Below the pieces are notes generated by a model. That model did no database searches. It worked only from the letters and a program-made list of their open reading frames with translations, and had not been told where the DNA came from. This document shows, in pieces, positions 48,996-58,682 of a stretch of 64,000 bases of DNA. A program made the position numbers and the translations under genes. Position 1 is the first letter of the stretch. Each line of letters starts with the position of its first letter. The stretch is from Deltaproteobacteria bacterium (lineage in GTDB: Bacteria; Desulfobacterota; Desulfarculia; Adiutricales; Adiutricaceae), in NCBI GenBank assembly GCA_031273455.1, contig JAISRZ010000069.1, forward strand, positions 34,579 to 98,578. Direction: 5' to 3'.

Positions 48996-49664
48996 ATGAC
49001 CATCATCGCCCCCTCCATTCTTTCCGCGGATCCAGCTCGTTTGGCCGCGGAAATTGAAGCCATTGAGGCCGCTGGGGCTGATTGGCTCCATATTGACATT
49101 ATGGACGGTCACTTCGTCCCCAACCTCACCTTTGGCCCGTGGGCGGTGGAGATGGCCAGAAAGCTAACCAAGATGACCTTAGACGTCCATCTGATGGTGG
49201 CCGACCCCTTAACCTATGGCCCAGTCTTCGCCCGCGCTGGAGCCGATTACGTCTCCGCCCACGTGGAAACCACCCCGCATCTCCATTTAACCCTGGACTC
49301 CATTAAAAAAGCCGGGGCCAAAGTAGGTCTAGCCTTTAACCCCTTAACCCCCTTAAATCACTTAGATGACGCTCTAGAGCTCCTGGATCTTATCGTCTTA
49401 ATGGGCGTTAACCCGGGTTGGCCGGGTCAAACCTTTATCCCCGGGACTTTAGAGCGGATTAAGAAAACTTCGCAGATAATCCAAGCGAACGGTCTATCCC
49501 CTAAAGTTTTGATTGAGGTGGATGGCGGCGTGGCCCCAAGTAACGCTTTTGCCTTACAAAAGGCCGGGGCCACGGTTTTAGTCAGCGGCTCTTATTTGTT
49601 TAAATCCCCTGATTATGGTAAAGCCATAGCCAGCTTACGCTTAAATAGCGACTCTAAGGCTTAA
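48996..49664 (+). CDS. rpe: Ribulose-phosphate 3-epimerase
   Basis: MTIIAPSILSADPARLAAEIEAIEAAGADWLHIDIMDGHFVPNLTFGP...LMGVNPGWPGQTFIPGTLERI...VDGGVAPSN. ORF track start 48990 is TTG. Confidence 0.97.
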   Translation: MTIIAPSILSADPARLAAEIEAIEAAGADWLHIDIMDGHFVPNLTFGPWAVEMARKLTKMTLDVHLMVADPLTYGPVFARAGADYVSAHVETTPHLHLTLDSIKKAGAKVGLAFNPLTPLNHLDDALELLDLIVLMGVNPGWPGQTFIPGTLERIKKTSQIIQANGLSPKVLIEVDGGVAPSNAFALQKAGATVLVSGSYLFKSPDYGKAIASLRLNSDSKA

Positions 49665-49683
49665 GGCCCAAAAGGAGACAACC

Positions 49684-50676
49684 ATGGCCGAATGGCCGGT
49701 GTATAAAAATCCCCAAGAATTAGCCCAAGCGGTCGATAGCTGGCGTAAGGCCTATCACAGTCAATTTTTGGTCATGTTTTCCAGTTACTGGGGCGGATTC
49801 GTCACGGATCCAGCTCTTTGGGGCGTGCCCCCGGACGATCATATGGTCCACCGGGGCGACGCGGTCTTTGAGGCTTTTAAGTGCGTTAACGGGCGGGTCT
49901 ATTGCTTAGAGCCCCACTTGGAGCGCTTAAAGAACTCGGCCTTAGGTTTAGAGCTGCCTTTGCCCGAAGTCTTTAACCAAACTTTAGAGATTATTAAAAA
50001 GGCTTACGAGCTGGGCGGGGTGGAGAACTTACTCATCCGGATCAACGTCTCCCGGGGCCCGGGGAGCTTTACGGTTAACCCCTACGACTCCCAAGGGAGC
50101 CAGTTCTACTTAACCACGGCTCATCTGAAGCTACCTAAAGAGGAAACTTATTTAAAGGGCGTTACCGCCCACACCGCCCCCTTTCCGGCCCAAACCTCCT
50201 TCGCCGCCATTAAAAGCTGTAATTACCTCCAGCAAGTCTTGGCCAAAAAAGCGGCCCTGGACGCGGGGGCCGATTATCCCATTAGCTTTGACGCGGACGG
50301 CTTACTGACCGAGGGGGCCACGGAAAACGCGGTGGCGGTCACCAAAAGCGGCGAGCTCATCGCCCCGTCCTATAAGCGCATCTTAAAGGGCGTGACCTTA
50401 GGCCGGGTCTTAGCCCACGCCCAAGACTTGGTTAAAGAGGGTCTTTTAAAGTCCGCTGGCTTACGGGACATCACGAAAGAGGACTTGGAAAAAGAGGCCC
50501 AAGAGCTCTTCTTCACGGCCACCACCTTTGACGTTTTACCCATCACCGCCTGGGATGGGCGGAAGGTGGGGACCGGCGAGCCGGGGCCAGTGGCGAAAGA
50601 GCTTAATAAGCGCCTTCATAAGGAAATTAATGGCGATAACCCTTTTACCATTGACTTAAAGGGCGGCCAGCGCTAA
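49684..50676 (+). CDS. Class IV aminotransferase (branched-chain aminotransferase-like)
   Basis: DHMVHRGDAVFEAFKCVNGRVYCLEPHLERLKNSA...KSCNYLQQVLAKKAALDAGADYPISFDADGLLTEGATENAVAV. Confidence 0.9.
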   Translation: MAEWPVYKNPQELAQAVDSWRKAYHSQFLVMFSSYWGGFVTDPALWGVPPDDHMVHRGDAVFEAFKCVNGRVYCLEPHLERLKNSALGLELPLPEVFNQTLEIIKKAYELGGVENLLIRINVSRGPGSFTVNPYDSQGSQFYLTTAHLKLPKEETYLKGVTAHTAPFPAQTSFAAIKSCNYLQQVLAKKAALDAGADYPISFDADGLLTEGATENAVAVTKSGELIAPSYKRILKGVTLGRVLAHAQDLVKEGLLKSAGLRDITKEDLEKEAQELFFTATTFDVLPITAWDGRKVGTGEPGPVAKELNKRLHKEINGDNPFTIDLKGGQR

Positions 50677-50680
50677 AACC

Positions 50681-51634
50681 GTGGCCAACAAAAAACGCCA
50701 AGCCATCTTCAGTCTGGCCTTAACCTTGGCTTTAGCCATTTTGGCCGGTCTCTACGCCAAAAACCATTGGGCTGAGTTTAAAACTCTTTTAGCCACGCCC
50801 ATTTGGCTCGGTCAGTGGGTGGCCATCTTCGCCAGTATGCTTTTGACTTTAGTCATTAATAGCGAGCTCCTTCGAACTGGCGTTCGAGTCATGGGCGTCC
50901 CTTTAGGTTTCAAAGAAGGCTTAGCCTTAGCCATGTCGACCATGGGGGCCAATTATTTTATTCCCTTAAAGGGCGGAGCCGGGTTACGGGCTTATTACTT
51001 AAAAGCCCGCTGGAAGATGCCTTTCACCGACTTTATCGCCCAGTTATTCGCCATCAGCGTGGTGGCTTTAGCGGTGGGCTCGTTTTTGGCTTTTTGGGGT
51101 TTGTGGTTTATGGCGGGGACCGAGGCCACTAAACCTTTATTAGGTTACTTTGGGGGGACCTTTATCCTCGGCTTGGCCTCTATAATGTTCCTGGGCCGGA
51201 TTCCTTTAACCGATAAAGTTCCCCGTTTGGCCGCCTTAGCCCGCGGCTGGGACGTTTTTCGGGCCAACCCCAAAGTCTCTTTGTGGCTCGCCTTATTACA
51301 AGTGGCTTACTACTTGGTTTTGGCTTTAGTCAATCGTCTTTGTTTTGAGGCTTTTGGCGTCTCGCTCGGTTGGGGCCAAGCCCTTTTTTACTCGGCCGTC
51401 CAACTCCACTCCACCATTATTAACTTAACCCCCGCGGGTCTAGGGGTGGTGGAGGCTTTTGGGGTCTTAGCGGGCCAGGTGTTAAACTTCACCCCAGCCG
51501 TGGCCCTTTTAGCCCAAGGCTTGTACCGGCTCTCGCAGTTAACCCTTTTAATCTTAATCGGTCTGTGGGGTTGGCGGTTTTTGGCTCGGGGGAAAACCTT
51601 GAATAGCGTGACGATTGACGGGGAGAAAGCTTGA
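50681..51634 (+). CDS. Lysylphosphatidylglycerol synthase TM region / UPF0104 flippase-like membrane protein
   Basis: Multi-TM; YFIPLKGGAGLRAYYLKARWKMPFTDFIAQLFAISVVALAVG...NLTPAGLGVVEAFGVLAGQVL. Confidence 0.85.
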   Translation: MANKKRQAIFSLALTLALAILAGLYAKNHWAEFKTLLATPIWLGQWVAIFASMLLTLVINSELLRTGVRVMGVPLGFKEGLALAMSTMGANYFIPLKGGAGLRAYYLKARWKMPFTDFIAQLFAISVVALAVGSFLAFWGLWFMAGTEATKPLLGYFGGTFILGLASIMFLGRIPLTDKVPRLAALARGWDVFRANPKVSLWLALLQVAYYLVLALVNRLCFEAFGVSLGWGQALFYSAVQLHSTIINLTPAGLGVVEAFGVLAGQVLNFTPAVALLAQGLYRLSQLTLLILIGLWGWRFLARGKTLNSVTIDGEKA

Positions 51635-52269
51635 TCGCCATCATTGACTACGAGGCTGGCAACCAAACCAGCGTTCAAAGGGCTTTGGGCTCTTTAGGGG
51701 CTCAAAGCTTAGTTACGAGCGATCTAGCGGTTTTGCGGCGAGCTAAAGGTTTAATCTTCCCCGGGGTTGGGGCCGCTGGCCAAGCCATGGAGCGGTTAAC
51801 TCAGTCGGGCCTGGGCCAAGAGATCGTTAGTTTAGCTAAATCCGGGCGGCCTTTTTTAGGCATCTGCTTAGGTTGCCAGATCATGCTGGAAAGAAGCGAG
51901 GAAAATAACGCTAAAACTTTAGGCGTCTTACCGGGCCAAGTCGCGCGTTTTGATCCCACGGTTAAAGACGAGGCCGGGATCCCCATTCGCGTCCCCCACA
52001 TGGGTTGGAACGAGGTCCAGTTGGTTAAACCCTCCCTTCTATTTGAAGGCGTGGGGGAAAAAGACCAGTTCTACTTTGTCCATAGTTACTATCCGGCCCC
52101 CCCAGAAGATCTGGTTATTGGCCTGACCCAGCATGGGCGGAAGTTCGCCTCCTTTTTGGGCCGAGACGGCCTTTGGGCCCTCCAGTTTCACCCGGAAAAA
52201 AGTGGGCCCCCTGGGTTAAAGATTTTGGAGAACTTTGTCCACTACTGCCATCGAGCCGCCGCATGCTAA
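51631..52269 (+). CDS. hisH: Imidazole glycerol phosphate synthase subunit HisH
   Basis: [24 protein letters not shown]...[13 protein letters not shown]...[21 protein letters not shown]...[20 protein letters not shown]. Confidence 0.95.
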   Translation: MIAIIDYEAGNQTSVQRALGSLGAQSLVTSDLAVLRRAKGLIFPGVGAAGQAMERLTQSGLGQEIVSLAKSGRPFLGICLGCQIMLERSEENNAKTLGVLPGQVARFDPTVKDEAGIPIRVPHMGWNEVQLVKPSLLFEGVGEKDQFYFVHSYYPAPPEDLVIGLTQHGRKFASFLGRDGLWALQFHPEKSGPPGLKILENFVHYCHRAAAC

Positions 52270-53042
52270 GTAAAAGACTCATACCTTGCTTAGACGTTCG
52301 AGACGGGCTTTTGACCAAGGGCGTTAAGTTTCTGGACAACCAGAACTTAGGCGATCCCGTGGAGGCGGCCCGGCGGTATTACTTGGAGGGGGCCGATGAG
52401 ATCGTTTTCTACGACATCACGGCCTCCGCTGAGGGGCGGGGCATTTTCTTAAAGGTCGTGGAAAAGGTGGCCGCCGCTATATTTATCCCTTTTTCCGTGG
52501 GCGGGGGGCTTTCCACGGTCCCCCAGATGCGCGATGTCCTCTTGGCTGGGGCGGAAAAGATCTCCCTTAACTCGGCCGCGGTCAAGAACCCTAACTTAAT
52601 CGCCGAGGCCGCGGCGGCTTTTGGCTCCCAGGCCGTGGTCTTAGGCTTGGACGCCCGGAAATCCGCCCTCCCCTCTTGCCCCAGCGGCTATGAGGTGGTC
52701 ATTAACGGCGGCCGGGTCCCCACCGGTAAAGACGCCCTAGCCTGGGCCCAAGAGGCTGAGCGGTTAGGGGTGGGGGAAATCTGCCTTAACTCCATTGACG
52801 CGGACGGCACCAAGGACGGTTACGAACTGACGATAACCAGTTTGATCGCGCGAAACGTCATTGTCCCGGTCATCGCCTCGGGCGGGGCTGGGGAGCCGAA
52901 ACATTTATTGGCGGCTTTAACCAGCGGCGGGGCTTCGGCGGCTTTGGTGGCCTCCATTGTCCACTTTCGGGAATACTCGATTTTGGAGCTCAAAAACTAC
53001 CTAAAAGAGCGCGGCTGCCCGGTTAGGCCCATCAACTGGTAG
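52263..53042 (+). CDS. hisF: Imidazole glycerol phosphate synthase subunit HisF
   Basis: [55 protein letters not shown]...GTKDGYEL...[14 protein letters not shown]. Start re-assigned from 52173 to ATG 52263; overlaps hisH stop (ATGCTAA). Confidence 0.96.
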   Translation: MLSKRLIPCLDVRDGLLTKGVKFLDNQNLGDPVEAARRYYLEGADEIVFYDITASAEGRGIFLKVVEKVAAAIFIPFSVGGGLSTVPQMRDVLLAGAEKISLNSAAVKNPNLIAEAAAAFGSQAVVLGLDARKSALPSCPSGYEVVINGGRVPTGKDALAWAQEAERLGVGEICLNSIDADGTKDGYELTITSLIARNVIVPVIASGGAGEPKHLLAALTSGGASAALVASIVHFREYSILELKNYLKERGCPVRPINW

Positions 53043-53737
53043 GTATTAAAGTAGTTTTTAGAGAATTATTGGCGTTAAAATAAGTCTTATATATCATACT
53101 TTAACCGAGACAATCTTTTTGGCGCCATTATTGCAGACTACTCGAGCCAACTTCCCTCCCCCTAGGGGAAGGGAGGTTTAAACCGTCTGGAGCCTTGGCT
53201 GGTTAGGTTCAGGAAGAACTTTTGTTAAGCCAAAAAACAAAAATTTTCCTTGATTTTCCCTTTTTTTTATGTGAAGATACATTTGTGAAAAGTATGTTTT
53301 AGAAATTTTCACTGTTTTTTTTCGAGGCTTTTTAGCCTGGCCTTTAAACGGTTTTTAGATGGTTGACCCAGCTGGTCTGGGGTTTTTTCCAGCATTATTT
53401 GTTTGTGTCCGATCCCGCCTCCGACCCCGGGATTTTGAGACTGTTCCGGTTCCGGGTCCCCCTATTGTTAGGCTTAAATTTGTCTTTACTCAGATTGATT
53501 CTGACAAATTTTCACACATTTAAAACTAAAGCCGTCACGTTGGCAGTTTTAATGCCCAAGAATTCTCCAAACCGCCCCCTTATTGGCTCTGACCTCTGGG
53601 GATTGGGCGCTCAGGATTTACGGGTCATTGGATAATTGTCTTTTTATATATACGATTATGACCTTCCTGGAGGTCTCGCTAGGTTTTTTTAGGGCCGCGT
53701 GTAGCCGCGGCGACATAGCTTTACGGAGTAGTTGATA

Positions 53738-54022
53738 ATGAAAACGATTTATGTTGGGAATTTACCTTTCAGCTCGACCCAGGCCGAGATTAGCGACCTT
53801 TTTGGCCGCTACGGGACTGTTCACTCGGTCAATTTGATCAGCGACCGGGAGACTGGGCGTCCCCGGGGGTTCGGATTCGTGGAAATGGATCCCGAACAAG
53901 CCCTCTTGGCCATCGAGGCCCTGAACGGCATTGAGCTTGGCGGTCGCAGCCTACGGGTTAATGAAGCCCGGGGCCGGGAAGAAAGGGGCGGGAACCGCTC
54001 TAACTTTCGCCGAAACGAATGA
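53738..54022 (+). CDS. RRM-domain RNA-binding protein
   Basis: MKTIYVGNLPFSSTQAEISDLFGRYGTVHSVNLISDRETGRPRGFGFVEM (RNP2/RNP1) with Arg/Gly-rich tail REERGGNRSNFRRNE. Confidence 0.95.
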   Translation: MKTIYVGNLPFSSTQAEISDLFGRYGTVHSVNLISDRETGRPRGFGFVEMDPEQALLAIEALNGIELGGRSLRVNEARGREERGGNRSNFRRNE

Positions 54023-54389
54023 TCACTAACGATCTTAGATTGGCCCAGCCTAAGGGTTTTAACCCCAGACTGGCCATAGCTGAAATAAAACCAGGCGTTG
54101 GCCTTTTTGGCTAGTTTAGCCGCTTTGGCCCTCGCGGACGCGTCACGCGTTATTCTGGAGGCTCACTGAAATACGTCGTTCTTCGGCGCGATTGACATAA
54201 GGGCGAAACGGTCCATTCCCACCAAGCTCGAAGTCCATAGACTGAGCGGGAACTCCACAACGCGGCTTGGCGGCTGGTTCCTCCAAGCGTCAATGGTCCC
54301 CTTATAGCGTTAGGGGGCAATCACTGTCCGGCCTCATATTTCTGGTATCTACTGGTTTTTTTCGGGCTTGTGTTATTTTTTCCTTTTTA

Positions 54390-54433
54390 GGGCTATTGGG
54401 TTTTTCGCGCCTACCCAATAGCCCTTTTTTTTT
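54390..54433 (+). terminator. Rho-independent terminator
   Basis: GGGCTATTGGGT / ACCCAATAGCCC 12-bp stem followed by TTTTTTTTT. Confidence 0.85.
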
Positions 54434-54468
54434 CTCTAGCCCCTTATGGGGCTAGTCCGCCAAAACTC

Positions 54469-54498
54469 TTGACAACTATCGAAAAATATGACTATATT
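54469..54498 (+). promoter_or_regulatory. sigma70-like promoter of the DUF3696 ATPase gene
   Basis: TTGACA (54469-54474), 18-nt spacer, TATATT (54493-54498). Confidence 0.55.
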
Positions 54499-54683
54499 TA
54501 TAAAAAACTAGATAATAAAAATATGGAGCGAATCAGCCTGATGAATGATAATAGTTATTATAAAAACTTACCTATTGAGATAAAAAATTAATAATTTATT
54601 GCTAAATATTAATTTATATATTTAAGAATTTATTTAAATTGATTACATAATCAAGTAATATATCAATCATAAAGGACCCATAC

Positions 54684-56543
54684 ATGATTAATAAGTGGAC
54701 ATTAGCGAATTTTAAATCTGTTAAATCAGAGACAGAGCTAACTTTTGCGCCATTAACTATTTTAACAGGTCAGAATAATAGTGGAAAGAGTACTATATTG
54801 CAATCAATTTTGCTAATTAGCCAAACTCTTTCTAATAAAATAGGAAGTCCGCCCATTGTTTTAAACGGATCCTTGGCCAGGCTTGGACAGTTCTCCGATC
54901 TCCGCTCATTTGGCAGTGAGTCTGACCATATAACAATTGGCTGGGAACAAAGAGCTCAATCACTTACCGGTTTTCAAAAAAATGGCTTCTTTGATTCTAA
55001 TACTCATCAAAAACACTTTTTTACGAATAAAAATAACAATTTTACCATCAAATGTTCTCTTTCATTTGACGCCGATATCAATTGCCCAGAAAGTGATTTA
55101 TATCAGCTTCAACCACAACTTTTAGAATTTAATATGTCTCTTTATGATTCGAATACATACAATAAAAATACAATATTTAAACTTAATGTCATACGTAACA
55201 ATGACTCTACATCTAAAATCGCTAATATAGATAACAAATCGCGAATAAGTTCGAATTATGATATCAGTCTTGATCAAATTTTATTAGATGAAATTCTTGA
55301 AAATTTTATCTCCGCTGAACTTATTGGCTGCAAATTAAGACATTTTCAACCAGATAAATTTATTATTAAGATTAATTTGATAGATGAGATTGCCTATATA
55401 TTGAAAAAAGCATTAATTGGTGATTTAAGATTATCTTCTTATAATTATTTTTATGATTTTCCTATTTCAACATCTGTCATTCAGCAGTTAAAGGACACAT
55501 TACATCTAGAAAAATTTCTATGGGAGAATTTAACGAATAGACTCTTCCAAAATATAACTATTGGTAAATTAATAGACGAAATAAATAAATTATCTCATAT
55601 TAAAATACGTAATTTATACCGTTTTACATGTAAGATTGATGAATTAGATAAAATTATATTCGATATTGTCAAAAATGAATTTGAAACAAATGAATTATCA
55701 TGTCAAATAGAAGGATATTGTAGACCTCCCTTGCGTTTTAGAAAAGCTTATCATTATATTGAAGAATATTTTTCAACTTCAGTAAAATATCTTAGTCCTC
55801 TGCGGTGTGAAACAAAGCCTTTATATCCAATATTCACTCACACGGATCCAACTGACATTGGACTTAAAGGTGAAATGACAGCGGCTGTCCTTAATATTCA
55901 CCGCCAAAGAAATATACTTTATATTCCTTCAGCGTCTTTTAGTCAAACGCCCTTTGACCTAACTCCTAAATCTGGCGATCTTAATGAGGCGGTTAACGAT
56001 TGGCTGAATTATCTTGGAATCGCCAAGGCCGTTGTTAGCGTGGATAAAGGAAAATTGGGGTCTGAGCTGAAAATTTCCCTAATCAATGGCGGACCGAGTC
56101 ATGACTTAACCCAGGCGGGAGTTGGCGTTAGTCAAGCGTTGCCAATCCTGGTAATGTCTTTGCTCGCTGACAAAGAAACTACGCTCATTTTCGAGCGGCC
56201 AGAACTACATCTTCACCCAATGGTTCAAGCTAAATTGGCTGATTTCTTCCTGTCAATTGTATTTTCAGGCAAACAATGTCTTATTGAGACACATAGTGAG
56301 TATCTAATCAATAGGATTCGCTATCGAGCCGCGGCTGAAGATTCAAACAATCGTGTAATTAAAAATTTGAAACTCTACTTTGTTGAAAACACTAAAGGCT
56401 CGTCTTTTTTTCGCCAAGTTGTCGTTAACGAATACGGCGCCATTTTGGCTTGGCCTAAAGGATTCTTTGACCAAAGTCCAGACGAAGCCGAGTCAATAAT
56501 TAGCGCGGCTATCGCCAAAAGGAAGCGGCCAAGAGTTATTTAG
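54684..56543 (+). CDS. DUF3696-type AAA family (SMC/OLD-like) ATPase
   Basis: MINKWTLANFKSVKSETELTFAPLTILTGQNNSGKSTILQSILL; TLIFERPELHLHPMVQAKLADF; CLIETHSEYLINRIRYR; GFFDQSPDEAESI. Confidence 0.88.
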   Translation: MINKWTLANFKSVKSETELTFAPLTILTGQNNSGKSTILQSILLISQTLSNKIGSPPIVLNGSLARLGQFSDLRSFGSESDHITIGWEQRAQSLTGFQKNGFFDSNTHQKHFFTNKNNNFTIKCSLSFDADINCPESDLYQLQPQLLEFNMSLYDSNTYNKNTIFKLNVIRNNDSTSKIANIDNKSRISSNYDISLDQILLDEILENFISAELIGCKLRHFQPDKFIIKINLIDEIAYILKKALIGDLRLSSYNYFYDFPISTSVIQQLKDTLHLEKFLWENLTNRLFQNITIGKLIDEINKLSHIKIRNLYRFTCKIDELDKIIFDIVKNEFETNELSCQIEGYCRPPLRFRKAYHYIEEYFSTSVKYLSPLRCETKPLYPIFTHTDPTDIGLKGEMTAAVLNIHRQRNILYIPSASFSQTPFDLTPKSGDLNEAVNDWLNYLGIAKAVVSVDKGKLGSELKISLINGGPSHDLTQAGVGVSQALPILVMSLLADKETTLIFERPELHLHPMVQAKLADFFLSIVFSGKQCLIETHSEYLINRIRYRAAAEDSNNRVIKNLKLYFVENTKGSSFFRQVVVNEYGAILAWPKGFFDQSPDEAESIISAAIAKRKRPRVI

Positions 56544-57299
56544 ACCATGTTTGGCGTTACCATTGGCGCTGATGTTTTCAGACCGCCGGGACCATCAAGG
56601 TTCAGATCCAGGTTCAGAGAGCGATGTTATTCGATTCCTTGATTATCTGACTCTTTTATATAAATTTTTAACAATGACTCAAGTTCCCACCTTCAGGAGC
56701 GTCGGCTGACAAGTCGCGAGTATCCTGGAAAATGATCCCTACCAATGGTCTAAGCTGGTGGTCGTAGGCGGAGCGTTCCAGGACAAGGCCAAGTTCATAT
56801 CCCAGAGCTTATCAGGCTGGCCAGCTGGACAACGGGGCCCATTTGGGCCATCGGAAACCAGATATTTCAGGCGGTCTTCCTCCGTCATGAGCGGATCATC
56901 GAGTTCTTTGTCGTTTTTAGGATATGGTTTCATATGTTTAGAGCAATCTTTAATAATGTTCAGTACTAGTTAATGGTATCTAGGTTGATATGGTTAAACA
57001 TGGTCAATTGTCATGATTCTATCAAATTTAATAGTATTGAGCGAAATTTGCGCCATCCCCAAACGCCCCAAAAATCTTTACCACCAGGAAACCCTTAAAT
57101 ATTAAGCTCCTCCGCTAATCGCTAAAAAGTGTCAGCGAAATAAATTTCCTCCGGTAATCCTTATACCCAGGAGTCCGGCCTTCCTCCTTGCCCCTGGGCT
57201 TAAAATAACCTATAATCAATAGGAACTTTTGTTTTAATAGCGTCCCCTAGGGGCGAATGGTAAGCCTATTTATCGCGGGATCAATTCTGGAGACCAATA

Positions 57300-57797
57300 A
57301 TGAGCGAAGTTGAGCCGAAAATTGACTATCCCCAGGTCTCTTCGGAAAACGATGGCAAATACCTGACTTTTCAACTGATCGATGAGGGTTACGGCATTGG
57401 CATCCTGAAGGTCCGGGAGATCATTGGCATGCTGCCAGTCACCCCGGTGCCCCAAACGCCCTCCTTTTTAAAAGGGGTCATTAACTTACGGGGCCAAGTC
57501 ATCCCGGTGGTGGATTTACGGTTAAAGTTCGGTCTGCCCGAAGAGGAGTACACCGAAAGAACCAGCATCATCGTGGTGGAGGTTAAGGGCCTGACCAATA
57601 ACATCCCCATTGGCATCGTGGTGGACACGGTCTCCGAGGTCATTAACATCCAAGCCCACGAGATCGAGCCGGCCCCGTCCTTTGGCTCGACCATTGACAT
57701 GAACTTTATCCTCGGCATGGCCAAAACCAGCGATGGGGTCAAAATCCTTTTAAACATCGATTTAGTCTTGTCCGCCGAGGAGCTGGGGGCCATGTGA
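57300..57797 (+). CDS. cheW: Chemotaxis coupling protein CheW
   Basis: YLTFQLIDEGYGIGILKVREIIGMLPVTPVPQTPSFLKGVINLRGQVIPVVDLRLKFGL. Confidence 0.95.
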   Translation: MSEVEPKIDYPQVSSENDGKYLTFQLIDEGYGIGILKVREIIGMLPVTPVPQTPSFLKGVINLRGQVIPVVDLRLKFGLPEEEYTERTSIIVVEVKGLTNNIPIGIVVDTVSEVINIQAHEIEPAPSFGSTIDMNFILGMAKTSDGVKILLNIDLVLSAEELGAM

Positions 57798-57959
57798 CTC
57801 TGACCGCCCCTGGCTCTTTACACAAAATTCCTGGCTTAATGGGGTGAATTAGGGCCAGGACCGTTTATTATAGTTATCTATTTGATTCAATAAGCGTCCC
57901 CATATTCCACTTAAATTCAATTTTACTGATTTATTGTAAATTGAGATAGTTGGTGTTCT

Positions 57960-58682
57960 ATGCCTTTTTCCGCCACTAAAAAACTTTTTTTAACCCTCAC
58001 CGCTTGTCTATTTTTATTGGCTTGCGGTCAAAAGCACGAGTATAAACCCGTGCCCTTTCGGGCCCCGGAAGCTTACTCCAACCACATTGACACCGGCGAG
58101 GCCACCTACGCCGCCGAGTACTTTCCCGATGAGAAAGCCTTAACCGACCGCTTTGGCTATAATTTATACAAAGCCGGCGTTCTCCCCATTAACCTGGTCC
58201 TCCAAAACCACGGGGAAGACAATTTAGTCATCCTCCCTGGGCCCACGGTCACCGACTCCAAAGGCCAAATCTGGGAGCTCTTGCCCCAGGACGTGGTTTT
58301 GCAAAGGATTAACGATTACACTAGCGGCGTCACCCCAGGCGAAGGCGTCGCCCGGACGGCCAAAGGGGCGGTGGTTGGGGCCATCTTAGGGGCCGCGGTG
58401 GGCATCGCCACCGGCACCAACGTGGGCTCGGCCGCGGGCAAAGGGGCGGCCATTGGCGGGGCCATTGGGGTTAGCTCGGCCATTTTAGGCCAAGGTAAGG
58501 ACCAGTCCGGCGATATCGCCAAAGACTACACTAACCTTTCCTTGCAACAGAGCTCTTTAGGCCCCGATGAGATCGCCCACGGGCTTTTGTTCTTCCCAGC
58601 CGAGGTCGAGCGTCCGGTCCGCCTCACGCTTAGAGTGAAGATTGGTGAGGAAAAACCCAAAACCGTGGCGCTCCCACTCTAG
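57960..58682 (+). CDS. Lipoprotein with glycine-zipper segment
   Basis: Lipobox FLLACG; Gly-rich hydrophobic stretch GAVVGAILGAAVGIATGTNVGSAAGKGAAIGGAIG. Confidence 0.8.
   Translation: MPFSATKKLFLTLTACLFLLACGQKHEYKPVPFRAPEAYSNHIDTGEATYAAEYFPDEKALTDRFGYNLYKAGVLPINLVLQNHGEDNLVILPGPTVTDSKGQIWELLPQDVVLQRINDYTSGVTPGEGVARTAKGAVVGAILGAAVGIATGTNVGSAAGKGAAIGGAIGVSSAILGQGKDQSGDIAKDYTNLSLQQSSLGPDEIAHGLLFFPAEVERPVRLTLRVKIGEEKPKTVALPL

Noticed and set aside
53363-53635. 90-aa ORF in the leader of the RRM gene
   Set aside because: No recognisable family; more likely part of the RRM 5' region.
56739-56973. Overlapping 64-aa (-) and 71-aa (+) ORFs downstream of the DUF3696 gene
   Set aside because: Minus ORF (MKPYPKNDKELDDPLMTEEDRLKYL...) could be a gene fragment but has no recognisable domain; not enough to call.
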